A stretch of DNA of 64,000 nt from Pseudorhodoplanes sp049324435 (GTDB lineage: Bacteria > Pseudomonadota > Alphaproteobacteria > Rhizobiales > Xanthobacteraceae). The notes beneath the pieces are model-generated. The model was not told where the DNA came from, ran no database searches, and saw nothing but the letters and a program-made list of their open reading frames with translations. Both the position numbers and the translations under genes were made by a program. The stretch's first letter is position 1; each line of letters starts with the position of its first letter. Of this stretch, positions 41,159 to 49,000 are shown one piece after another. The DNA is taken from assembly GCA_049324435.1 (NCBI GenBank), contig JBMOOQ010000009.1, forward strand, positions 1 through 64,000. Reading direction: 5' to 3'.

Positions 41159-41512
41159 ATGGCGGCAAAACCAAAGGCAAAACCGGCTGCAGCGAAGGCG
41201 GCCAAGAAAACGGCGGCGCCGAAGGCCGCTGCGCCGAACAAGGTCACCCTGAAGCATCTCGCGGCAACGCTCGCCGAGGAGCACCAGATGACCAAGAAGC
41301 AGGGCGAGGCGATGCTGAACGACCTGGTCGCGCTGATCACCAAGCACCTGAAGAAGGGCGAGCGCATCCGCCTCACGGGCCTTGGCATCCTCCAGGTGCG
41401 AAAGCGCGCTGCGCGCATGGGCCGCAATCCTGCGACCGGCGAAGCGATCAAGATCAAGGCCTCGAAGAAAGTCGCGTTCCGTCCGGCCAAGGAACTGAAG
41501 GAAGCGGTCTAA
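41159..41512 (+). CDS. HU-family DNA-binding protein with basic N-terminal tail
   Basis: 117 residues. About 25 residues of Lys/Ala/Pro-rich tail (PKAKPAAAKAAKKTAAPKA) precede a complete HU/IHF domain: TLKHLAATLAEEHQMTK, ALITKHLKKGERIRLTGLGILQVRKRAARMGRNPATGEAIKI (beta-arm with RNPATG), and KKVAFRPAKELKEAV. HU bends and compacts DNA as a dimer. The tail resembles the histone H1-like extensions of some HU proteins and could add nonspecific DNA binding. The start ATG at 41159 has AAGAGGG. A strong terminator follows. Confidence 0.95.
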   Translation: MAAKPKAKPAAAKAAKKTAAPKAAAPNKVTLKHLAATLAEEHQMTKKQGEAMLNDLVALITKHLKKGERIRLTGLGILQVRKRAARMGRNPATGEAIKIKASKKVAFRPAKELKEAV

Positions 41513-41601
41513 CGATTCTTCGGCCTAAGCGTTTTTCGACCGCGGATTTTTGCGCAAGCGGAAATCCGGAGCAGGCAGCCTCCAGAATCTGACGTTGCTC
41601 C

Positions 41602-41636
41602 GGGTCCTCGCCTTTGGCGGGGACCCGCGGTTTTTT
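41602..41636 (+). terminator. Terminator of the HU gene
   Basis: An 11-bp stem (GGGTCCTCGCC / GGCGGGGACCC with a TTT loop, 41602-41626) is followed closely by TTTTTT (41631-41636). It lies 90 nt after the HU stop and before the convergent MFS gene. Confidence 0.85.
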
Positions 41637-41663
41637 GGGCTATGCGGTTTCCGGCCGATGCAG

Positions 41664-43130
41664 TTAGCCGAGGCGGCGGTCTGATGTCTCGGCGGCTGCG
41701 ATCGGTTCGGTCGAATCCGCTGTCCCGGTTTTCACCGGCGCGCGGCCGGACATTTCGGCGCCGGCATCGCCGGGCAACCTCCAGAACCATAGCGCCGACG
41801 CTGCGGAAATCGCCGCCACGACCAGGAATGCAATCGTGAAGTCGCCGGCCATCAGCTCGCCGGTGCTGGCGGCGCCGCGCCAGCGCAGCGACAGATCGAC
41901 CATCAGCGCCCCGACCGCGACGCCCGCCGAGATCGACAATTGCTGACCGACCGAGGCCAGCGCCGTCGCGCGGCTCATGCGGCGCGGCTCGACTTCGGCA
42001 TAGGCAATGGTGTTGGCGGCGGTAAATTCCAGCGCGCGGAAAAAGCCGCCGATTAAAAGGATCGCGATCAGCACCGATACCGGCATGCCGGGGCGGAAGA
42101 TGGCGACCGCTGCGATAAAGGCTGCGCTGATGAGCGCATTGACGATCAGCACACGCCTGAAGCCGAAGCGGTTGATGGTGCGCGCGGCAACCGTCTTCAT
42201 GCCGATGGCGCCGAGCGCGCCGGCAAAGGTCACGAGCCCGGATTGGAACGGCGTCATGTTGAAGCCGGTCTGCAGCATCAGCGGCAACAGGAAGGGCAGC
42301 GCGCCGATGCCGAGCCGGAACAGGAAGCCGCCGACCAGGCTCGCCTTGAAGGTCGGATAGCGCAGCAGCGAGAAATCGAGGATCGGCGCGGGCACGCGCT
42401 TCGCGTGGGCCAGATAGGCCGTCATCGCGATCGCGCCGCCGACGATCAATGCGGTCACGACCGGCACCGGCAGCATGTCGAGACCGGCGACCGACAAGCC
42501 GAAGGCGAGTCCCGCGACGCCCGCGCCTGCGAGCAACATGCCGGTGGCGTCGAACGGCTCCTGATGGTCGGATGGCACTGGGTCGATATAGAGCAGCACG
42601 AGGACGATGCCGACGATCCCGATCGGAATGTTGATCAGGAAGATCCAGTGCCAGGACGCATAGGTGGTGATGAAACCGCCGACCGGAGGGCCGATAACGG
42701 GTCCGATCAGCGCCGGGATCGTCACCCAGGCCATCGCGCTGACGAGTTCGCGCTTGTCGATTGTGCGCACCAGAACGAGGCGGCCGACCGGCGTCATCAT
42801 CGCGCCGCCCATGCCCTGCACGACGCGCGCTATGACGAAGCCCTCCAGTGAGTTGGCAATCGCGCAGCCGATTGAGCCCAGCATGAAGACAAAGATCGCG
42901 GCCGCAAAGACGCGGCGCGCGCCGAAGCGGTCGGCGGTCCAGCCGCTCACCGGGATAAACACGGCAAGCGAGAGCAGATAGGAGGTGACGGCCAGTTTCA
43001 GCGCGAGAGGGTTGGCGCCGATGTCGGCGGCAATCGCCGGCAGCGAGGTCGCGATCACCGTTGAATCGAGATTCTCCATGAACAGCGCGCACGCGACGAT
43101 CAGCGGCACGAGACGCGGGTGATGCTGCAT
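41664..43130 (-). CDS. MFS drug transporter, DHA2 (EmrB/QacA) family, 14 TM
   Basis: 488 residues with about 14 hydrophobic segments. Motif D1-like ENLDSTVIATSLPAI in TM1 and motif A-like GWTADRFGARRVF between TM2 and TM3 are clear. Motif B-like RVVQGMGGAMMTPVGRLVL and motif C-like IGPVIGPPVGGFI (antiporter signature) also fit DHA2 proton-drug antiporters. The substrate is unknown. The start was placed at the ATG 43130 (MQHHPRLVPLIV). A start at 43172 would add 14 residues. There is no adjacent EmrA-like adaptor, so it probably works alone in the inner membrane. Confidence 0.94.
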   Translation of the reverse strand: MQHHPRLVPLIVACALFMENLDSTVIATSLPAIAADIGANPLALKLAVTSYLLSLAVFIPVSGWTADRFGARRVFAAAIFVFMLGSIGCAIANSLEGFVIARVVQGMGGAMMTPVGRLVLVRTIDKRELVSAMAWVTIPALIGPVIGPPVGGFITTYASWHWIFLINIPIGIVGIVLVLLYIDPVPSDHQEPFDATGMLLAGAGVAGLAFGLSVAGLDMLPVPVVTALIVGGAIAMTAYLAHAKRVPAPILDFSLLRYPTFKASLVGGFLFRLGIGALPFLLPLMLQTGFNMTPFQSGLVTFAGALGAIGMKTVAARTINRFGFRRVLIVNALISAAFIAAVAIFRPGMPVSVLIAILLIGGFFRALEFTAANTIAYAEVEPRRMSRATALASVGQQLSISAGVAVGALMVDLSLRWRGAASTGELMAGDFTIAFLVVAAISAASALWFWRLPGDAGAEMSGRAPVKTGTADSTEPIAAAETSDRRLG

Positions 43131-43288
43131 GGAGAATCCGGCGGCGGAGCGAGACGGCGGGCGTTGTAGCATTTCGTACGGACACCGGACCCGGACTTTT
43201 GTTCCGAAGTCTTGCGTGGGGGGCTGCCCTTCCTACATGGAATGGCTGCGAATGGCCGCGCTGTCCTTCGGCCGGGAGGTGCTCTGGA

Positions 43289-43549
43289 ATGATCTACGTT
43301 CTGGCGTTCTTTCTGCCGCCTGTGGCGCTCTTGCTGAACGGGCAGATTTTCGCGGCTGTTTTCAACGCCGTGCTGTTCGTGACGTTCCTTGTTCTCGGGT
43401 TCCTGACGGTCTGGTTCATGGGCCCCTGGCTGTGGCTGGTTGCGCCCGCGCACGCGATGATCGCCATCTACATGCGCAACGAGGACCGCAAGCATCGCGA
43501 ATTGGTCGAGGCGATCGAACGGCACGGACCGCCCGCGAACTGGCGGTAA
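43289..43549 (+). CDS. Small membrane protein, YqaE/Pmp3-like
   Basis: 86 residues. The first half has two hydrophobic helices: IYVLAFFLPPVALLLNG and a second long one continuing to TVWFMGPWLWLV. The FLPPVA..L.G start and two-span layout resemble YqaE/Pmp3 (UPF0057) stress-induced proteins, though the loop differs. The tail (MRNEDRKHRELVEAIER) is a charged helix. The ATG at 43289 has a GGGAGG site. It is divergent from the MFS gene. Its function is not established here. Confidence 0.7.
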   Translation: MIYVLAFFLPPVALLLNGQIFAAVFNAVLFVTFLVLGFLTVWFMGPWLWLVAPAHAMIAIYMRNEDRKHRELVEAIERHGPPANWR

Positions 43550-43582
43550 TGCGGATGCCGGGCGCGGGCGATGAGCCCGCGT

Positions 43583-44761
43583 CTAGCGCGGGAAAGCGCC
43601 GGTCCGCTCGCTGACGATGCAGCAGGCCGAGGTCCAGCCCGAATGGCCGCGCCAGTTCACCTCGCACCAGGGATGCGCGGAGCGGCGATCCTGCGGCGGC
43701 CGGCACTGTCCGATGGTGAGGCCGGTCGCGCCCGCAGGAATTGAGACCACCAGCGGGAAGTTGGTGCCTGGGCCGCTGCGCATGTTGTGGATGCCCTGCG
43801 AGACGTTGTTCAGCACGCGATAGGTTTCGCGCGGCAAGGCGGCGACAGGCGGCGGCGCCTGCGGCGCGGGCTGCGGTGCGACGGCGGCAGGCGGCGGTGT
43901 CACGGCGGCCGGAGCCGGTGAGGGCGGTGGTCTGCGCTGCGGTTGCGGCCGCGCAGATGGCGTCGCTGCTCCATCGCCGCGGGCGAGAAAGATCCGTCCC
44001 GGGATCTGATCGTAATAGGCGGGCAGCTGTTCGTGCCCGACACTGCGCGCGAGCTTTGGTACCTCGATCTGCAATTCCTTGGCGACATCGATCAGGTCGA
44101 GCTCGGGGCGCTTCACCAGATCGACGAACAGCCGGGTGAATACCGAGTTCGGATGCGTGTCGTTGTCGCCGAGCCGGTCGAGCGCTTCCTGTCCGGCGCC
44201 CGCCGAGAACATCACGAACATGCCCTGTCTGGTGTCCATGCGCTGCAGGCCGCGCGACTGTCCGATCGAGCGGCCGGTTCCGGCCCTGAACGGATTGTTG
44301 CGGCAGGCATCGAGGATCATCACGGTGGTCGCGGCCCCGCGCTCGCGCAGCCGTTCGGCGATATCGTCGGCGAGGAAGCCCTCGCTGCGCAGGAGATTGC
44401 GCTGCGCCTCGGTGACGTTCGGCACGTCGGTCGGCATCAGGTAATTGCCACCGTCGAGTGCGACACCGTGGCCTGCGAAGAAGAACAGTGCGGTATCGCC
44501 CGGCGAGACCCGCGTTTCGAAATCGACCAGTGCGCGCGCCATGCGCGAGCGGCCGGCGTCGGTCACGGCGATGACGTCGAAGCCGAGGCCCTGCAGTGTT
44601 GCCGCGATTGTCTGCGCGTCGCCGACCGCCTTTTCGAGCTTCGGTACCTCGGCATAGGCGTTGTTGCCGATCACCAGCGCGATGCGCTTGGCGGCGAGGG
44701 CCGCCGTAGCCTGCGCGGACAAGAGAAGAATTGCAGCGAGTGCGAGACAATGCCGGCGCAC
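43583..44761 (-). CDS. Secreted caspase-like (metacaspase-type C14) protein with SH3 domain
   Basis: 392 residues. A signal peptide (1-23) is followed by the caspase p20 fold: KRIALVIGNNAY, the catalytic histidine H98 in FFFAGHGV, and catalytic cysteine C153 in ILDACRNNPF. A proline-rich linker (about 270-310) leads to a C-terminal SH3b domain (NMRSGPGTNFPLVVSIPAG ... WCEVNWRGHSGW). Both catalytic residues are intact. The start is GTG at 44761 with a GGAAG site. The longer frame to 45241 runs through the start of guaB on the opposite strand. Bacterial caspase homologues with SH3 domains are frequent in Rhizobiales. Their substrates are unknown. Confidence 0.9.
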   Translation of the reverse strand: MRRHCLALAAILLLSAQATAALAAKRIALVIGNNAYAEVPKLEKAVGDAQTIAATLQGLGFDVIAVTDAGRSRMARALVDFETRVSPGDTALFFFAGHGVALDGGNYLMPTDVPNVTEAQRNLLRSEGFLADDIAERLRERGAATTVMILDACRNNPFRAGTGRSIGQSRGLQRMDTRQGMFVMFSAGAGQEALDRLGDNDTHPNSVFTRLFVDLVKRPELDLIDVAKELQIEVPKLARSVGHEQLPAYYDQIPGRIFLARGDGAATPSARPQPQRRPPPSPAPAAVTPPPAAVAPQPAPQAPPPVAALPRETYRVLNNVSQGIHNMRSGPGTNFPLVVSIPAGATGLTIGQCRPPQDRRSAHPWCEVNWRGHSGWTSACCIVSERTGAFPR

Positions 44762-44999
44762 GGGCGAGACTTCCGGTGAGTGCGCCGCAAGGATAATGGA
44801 AGCGTCCAGAGCGTCCAAGCGCGCCCGCGCCGCAGCCTCGGACACGATCCTGTCATTGACTGCTTCGGAAATATTGCGCGGGATGACGGCCGGAGGGTCG
44901 TGACGGCCCGGCGCTGCCATGCTATCCGCCCGTGCCAACCTGTGAACAAGCAAAGCTGGGCCGCCTTGCAGGGGCCCGAATCCGTCGCTAGGTAAGGCA

Positions 45000-46520
45000 A
45001 TGGCAAACCCCTCATCAAACGGCATGAATGGCGCCCCTCGGGAGGCGCTGACCTTCGACGACGTTCTGCTGCAGCCGGGCCAGTCCGACGTTCTGCCGTC
45101 GGAAGTCGATATCCGCTCCCGGATCACCCGCGACATCTTTCTCAATATTCCGATCGTGGCCTCGGCCATGGACACCGTGACCGAGGCGCGCATGGCCATC
45201 GCCATGGCGCAGGCCGGCGGTATCGGCGTGATCCACCGCAATATGGATCCCGACGAGCAAGCCGCGCAGGTGCGTCAGGTCAAGAAGTTCGAATCCGGCA
45301 TGGTGGTCAACCCGCTGACCATCGCGCCCGACGCCACGCTCGCGGAAGCCTTCGCTCTTATGAAGGAAAACGGCATTTCCGGCATTCCGGTCGTGGAGGG
45401 CGGCAATCGCGGCGGCAAGAGCGGGACTTCGTCCGGGAAGCTGGTCGGCATCCTCACCAATCGTGATGTGCGCTTTGCGACCGACCCGTCGCAGAAGGTG
45501 TCGGAGCTGATGACCAAGGAGCGCCTGGTCACGGTGCGCGAAGGCGTCAGCCAGGACGAGGCCAAGCGCCTGCTGCATCAATTCCGGATCGAGAAATTGC
45601 TCGTGGTCGATGCCGATTATCACTGCGTCGGCCTGATCACGGTGAAAGACATCGAGAAGGCGGTCGCCAATCCCAATGCCTGCAAGGACGAGCAGGGCCG
45701 GCTGCGCGTGGCCGCGGCAACGACCGTGGGCGACAAGGGGTTCGACCGTACCGAGCGCCTGATCGCTGCGGGTGTCGATCTCGTCGTGGTCGATACCGCG
45801 CACGGGCACTCACGGCATGTGCTGGAAGCGGTCAACCGCATCAAGCGGCAATCGAACAAGGTGCAGGTGGTCGCGGGCAATGTTGCGACATCGGACGGCG
45901 CCAAGGCGCTGATCGATGCTGGGGCGGATTCGATCAAGGTCGGCATTGGACCGGGCTCGATCTGCACCACACGCATCGTTGCGGGTGTCGGGGTGCCGCA
46001 ACTGACCGCCATCATGGACGCGGTCGAGGCGGCGCGGAAGTCTGACACGCCGGTGATTGCCGATGGCGGCATCAAGTATTCGGGCGATCTCGCGAAGGCG
46101 ATTGCTGCGGGGGCCGATTGCGCGATGATCGGCTCGCTGCTTGCCGGCACCGACGAAACGCCGGGTGAGGTGTTTCTGTATCAGGGCCGCTCCTACAAGA
46201 GTTATCGCGGCATGGGCTCGGTCGGCGCAATGGCGCGCGGCTCCGCCGACCGCTATTTCCAGCAGGACATCAAGGACACGCTGAAGCTCGTGCCGGAAGG
46301 CGTGGAAGGGCAGGTGCCCTACAAGGGGCCGACGTCCACCGTGCTGCATCAGCTCGCCGGCGGCCTTCGCGCCGCGATGGGCTATGTCGGCGCAAGCAAT
46401 GTCGAGGAATTCCACAGGAAGGCGACGTTCGTGAAGATCACCAGTGCTGGCTTGCGCGAAAGCCATGTGCACGATGTGACGATCACGCGCGAGAGCCCGA
46501 ACTATCCTGGGCGGGCTTAA
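45000..46520 (+). CDS. guaB: IMP dehydrogenase
   Basis: 506 residues. TIM barrel with EALTFDDVLLQPGQSDV at the N-terminus and a CBS pair inserted at about 105-220. The phosphate loop and catalytic Cys are in VGIGPGSICTTRIV, followed by VIADGGIKYSGDLAKAIAAGAD and the flap YRGMGSVGAM. It oxidises IMP to XMP, the first committed step to GMP. The ATG at 45000 is preceded by a weak GGTAAGG site. The next enzyme, guaA, lies 5.6 kb downstream on the same strand. A hairpin follows the stop. Confidence 0.97.
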   Translation: MANPSSNGMNGAPREALTFDDVLLQPGQSDVLPSEVDIRSRITRDIFLNIPIVASAMDTVTEARMAIAMAQAGGIGVIHRNMDPDEQAAQVRQVKKFESGMVVNPLTIAPDATLAEAFALMKENGISGIPVVEGGNRGGKSGTSSGKLVGILTNRDVRFATDPSQKVSELMTKERLVTVREGVSQDEAKRLLHQFRIEKLLVVDADYHCVGLITVKDIEKAVANPNACKDEQGRLRVAAATTVGDKGFDRTERLIAAGVDLVVVDTAHGHSRHVLEAVNRIKRQSNKVQVVAGNVATSDGAKALIDAGADSIKVGIGPGSICTTRIVAGVGVPQLTAIMDAVEAARKSDTPVIADGGIKYSGDLAKAIAAGADCAMIGSLLAGTDETPGEVFLYQGRSYKSYRGMGSVGAMARGSADRYFQQDIKDTLKLVPEGVEGQVPYKGPTSTVLHQLAGGLRAAMGYVGASNVEEFHRKATFVKITSAGLRESHVHDVTITRESPNYPGRA

Positions 46521-46552
46521 TTTGGTTATCCCTCCTCCTTAGGGGAGCGTAG

Positions 46553-46568
46553 CTCGCCGAAAGGCGAG
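46553..46568. terminator. Hairpin after guaB (possible terminator or repeat fragment)
   Basis: CTCGCC-GAAA-GGCGAG forms a perfect 6-bp stem with a GAAA tetraloop 33 nt after the guaB stop, within CCTCCTCCTTAGGGGAG... sequence typical of repeated intergenic elements in Rhizobiales. No T-run follows, so termination is uncertain. Confidence 0.45.
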
Positions 46569-46579
46569 GCGGGTGGGGC

Positions 46580-46936
46580 TCACAGCCAGCCCGTCGGATC
46601 ATCGATCGGCTCGCCGTTCAGCGCTGCGACGAGGCCGCGCAGGCAGCGGAAGATCAGCCATGCGGCAAGCCCGACCAGGATCGGTATGCCGATGTCGAAA
46701 AAGCTGAGATAGAAGCCAATCAGCCCAACGGAAAGAGCGATCCAGAAGGTATAGATCGCCGAGGTCATGTGAGAGGCATAAGGCGATCCGCCGCACTGGG
46801 CACGCTTGAAATAGGCGATGCCGAGACCGAGGAATAGCGTGAACAATGTCACGGCGCCCACGAGGTAGAGCAACCATACCGCAATGGCGGCGTTGCGCTC
46901 TTCGCAGGGTTTGACCGGAGTCCGGGCCGACATCAC
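46580..46936 (-). CDS. DUF4870-like membrane protein (paralogue 1)
   Basis: 118 residues with three or four hydrophobic helices: AVWLLYLVGAVTLFTLFLGLGIAYF, YTFWIALSVGLIGFYLSFF and GIPILVGLAAWLIFRC. The pattern A..LLY..G......iaY.kr......y..SH....i.TFW, ending RCLRGLVAALNGEPI..P.GW, matches DUF4870-type proteins. A paralogue at 47080-47433 shares the SHMTSAI.TFWIAL block and the ending. They are in the same orientation, probably a tandem duplication. The function is unknown. Confidence 0.8.
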   Translation of the reverse strand: MMSARTPVKPCEERNAAIAVWLLYLVGAVTLFTLFLGLGIAYFKRAQCGGSPYASHMTSAIYTFWIALSVGLIGFYLSFFDIGIPILVGLAAWLIFRCLRGLVAALNGEPIDDPTGWL

Positions 46937-47079
46937 GCCTCCGCGCGAGATGACATTGCGCCCTTCGCTAACGACCGGACCCGGACGTCCATCGAGGGCC
47001 GCGCCTCATGTATCAGCCTGCCGTGAAACTGCCAGAGGCTCAATCTGACATTTCTGCGAGGATTTGCCGCGCGACTTGT

Positions 47080-47433
47080 TTACCACCATCCGTTCGGGTT
47101 CTCGATCGGCTGCCCGTTAATGGCCAGCACCAGTCCGCGCACGCAGCGGAAAATCGTCCAGATCGCGAGGGCGATCAGCAGCGGGATGCCCACGATCGCG
47201 AAAATCAGCACGATGGAGACGATGCCGCCGATCAACGCGATCCAGAACGTGCGGATCGCCGATGTCATATGCGACTCGTAGGGCGTGCCGGCGAATTGCG
47301 GGCGTTTCATGTAGGCGATGATCAGGCCGGCAATGATGGTAATCACCGTGATATGGCCGCCGAGATAGAGCAGCCAGACCGCGATCGCCCAGTTGCGCTC
47401 CTCCGTTTGCCGGACCGGCTCGTGAACCGACAT
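47080..47433 (-). CDS. DUF4870-like membrane protein (paralogue 2)
   Basis: 117 residues from the ATG at 47433 (MSVHEPVRQTEERNW). It has the same architecture as the neighbour at 46580-46936: EERN.AIAVWLLYL.G, IAYMKRPQFAGTPYESHMTSAIRTFWIAL, a two-helix middle, and RCVRGLVLAINGQPIENPNGWW. Identity to the paralogue is roughly half by eye. It is the inner-membrane type with a small cytoplasmic N-terminus. Confidence 0.8.
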   Translation of the reverse strand: MSVHEPVRQTEERNWAIAVWLLYLGGHITVITIIAGLIIAYMKRPQFAGTPYESHMTSAIRTFWIALIGGIVSIVLIFAIVGIPLLIALAIWTIFRCVRGLVLAINGQPIENPNGWW

Positions 47434-47542
47434 GTCATCCCCCCACGGCAAAGCCAATCGCAGGCTACCGGCCGCGGAACAGAGTGTCTATCGGAGGCGT
47501 TCGCTTTCGGCTATCAGCACGGCGTCATAGCGGTGGAATGTC

Positions 47543-48568
47543 ATGGAAAAAGCGCGGCGGTTTGTGCTGGTCTCCCGCCCCATCGGCGAGCCGAAGGAGA
47601 GCGATCTGCGACTGGAAGAGTTTGCCGTCACCACGCCCGGTCCGGGCGAGGTATTGCTGCGCACGCTCTATCTCTCGCTCGATCCGTATATGCGCGGCCG
47701 CATGAGCGATGCGAAATCCTATGCCGCGCCGGTGCCGGTCGGCGGGGTGATGGAGGGCGGCACCGTCAGCGAGGTCGTGGCTTCAAATAATGCGGCCTTT
47801 GCGGTGGGCGACATTGTGCTTGGCCGCACCGGCTGGCAGACCCATGCGGTGTCGGATGGCGTATCCTTGCGCAAGATCGATCCGTCGCTCGCGCCAGTCT
47901 CGACCGCGCTCGGCGTGCTTGGCATGCCGGGCATGACCGCCTATGCCGGGCTGCTCGAAGTCGGCAAGCCGAAGGCGGGCGAGACTTTGGTAGTCGCGGC
48001 GGCGTCCGGTGCGGTCGGCTCTGTCGTCGGACAGATCGCCAGGCTCAAGGGTCTCCGCGCCGTGGGCATCGCCGGCGGCGCTGACAAATGCCGCTACGTG
48101 AAGGAGGAGCTCGGCTTCGACGCATGCCTCGATCATCGCGCGCCCGATCTGCCCGCGCGGCTGGCTGCGGCCTGTCCGGACGGCATCGACATCTATTTTG
48201 AGAATGTTGCGGGTCCGGTGCTCGATGCGGTGCTGCCGCTGCTCAACAATTTCGCTCGCATCCCGGTCTGCGGCACCATCGCGCATTATAACGACACCGC
48301 GCCGCCGCCGGGACCCGACAAGCTGCCCGCGGTATGGCGCATGATCCTGACCAAGCGGCTGCGGGTGCAGGGGCTGCTCGTGACCGACTTCGCTAGCCTG
48401 CATGGCGACTTCCTGCGCGACATGAGCCAGTGGGTGAAGGACGGCCGCGTGAAATATCGCGAGGATATCGTCGATGGTTTCGAGAATGCACCGCGCGCGC
48501 TGATCGGCCTGTTGCGCGGTGAGAATTTCGGAAAGCGTCTGATACGGGTGGCAGAACGGAGCCAATAG
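47543..48568 (+). CDS. NADP-dependent oxidoreductase (zinc-free MDR, CurA/leukotriene B4 dehydrogenase type)
   Basis: 341 residues. The medium-chain reductase fold without zinc ligands: LYLSLDPYMRGRM, GGVMEGGTVSEVV, the NADP motif AAASGAVGSVVGQIARLKG, GGADKCRY, and IDIYFENVAGPVLDAVLPLLN. The family reduces alpha,beta-unsaturated ketones such as curcumin or alkenals with NADPH. The ATG at 47543 is preferred over a frame-shifted ORF at 47484. The stop abuts the start of the MAPEG gene, so the two form an operon and may both handle reactive electrophiles. Confidence 0.93.
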   Translation: MEKARRFVLVSRPIGEPKESDLRLEEFAVTTPGPGEVLLRTLYLSLDPYMRGRMSDAKSYAAPVPVGGVMEGGTVSEVVASNNAAFAVGDIVLGRTGWQTHAVSDGVSLRKIDPSLAPVSTALGVLGMPGMTAYAGLLEVGKPKAGETLVVAAASGAVGSVVGQIARLKGLRAVGIAGGADKCRYVKEELGFDACLDHRAPDLPARLAAACPDGIDIYFENVAGPVLDAVLPLLNNFARIPVCGTIAHYNDTAPPPGPDKLPAVWRMILTKRLRVQGLLVTDFASLHGDFLRDMSQWVKDGRVKYREDIVDGFENAPRALIGLLRGENFGKRLIRVAERSQ

Positions 48569-48988
48569 ATGTCGGTGCAGATGATCTTGTTACCCCTGTT
48601 TGCGCAGGTGCTGCTCACTATCGCGCTGGGGCTGCATATGGCGGTGCGGCGCAGGCAGGCCTTTGCGCAGGGGACGCGCTGGCAGGATATTGCGGCGCGC
48701 GAGCCGAACTGGCCGAAGGACGCGATCGTTGCGCACAACGCCTATCTCAATCAGTTCGAGATTCCGGTGCTGTTCTATGTGCTGACGATCCTTGCGCTGA
48801 TCACCAAGCAGGCGGATCTCCTGTTCGTCATCATGGCCTGGATTTTCGTCGTGATGCGCTATCTGCAGGCGGCGGTTTTCGTCACCACCAATCATGTCCC
48901 GATCCGCGGCGCGTTCTTCGGCATCGGCGTGCTGGTGCTGGTGATCATGTGGGTGATTTATATCGTGCGCATTCTGTCGTTATCGTGA
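48569..48988 (+). CDS. MAPEG-family membrane protein
   Basis: 139 residues with four hydrophobic helices. The MAPEG signature region with NAYLNQFEIPVLFYVLTIL (N..E.P..fy) and the following RYLQAAVFVTTNHVPIRGAFFGIG is clear. MAPEG proteins include microsomal glutathione transferases and eicosanoid synthases. Bacterial members are of unknown substrate. The ATG follows the stop of the upstream oxidoreductase gene without gap, so the two are co-translated. Confidence 0.88.
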   Translation: MSVQMILLPLFAQVLLTIALGLHMAVRRRQAFAQGTRWQDIAAREPNWPKDAIVAHNAYLNQFEIPVLFYVLTILALITKQADLLFVIMAWIFVVMRYLQAAVFVTTNHVPIRGAFFGIGVLVLVIMWVIYIVRILSLS

Positions 48989-49000
48989 GTCCAGGGCGCA

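Noticed and set aside
41509..43185. A 558-codon minus-strand frame overlapping the MFS gene
   Set aside because: It is a frame-shifted shadow of the transporter, very rich in Arg, with no membrane segments. The true frame shows 14 hydrophobic helices.
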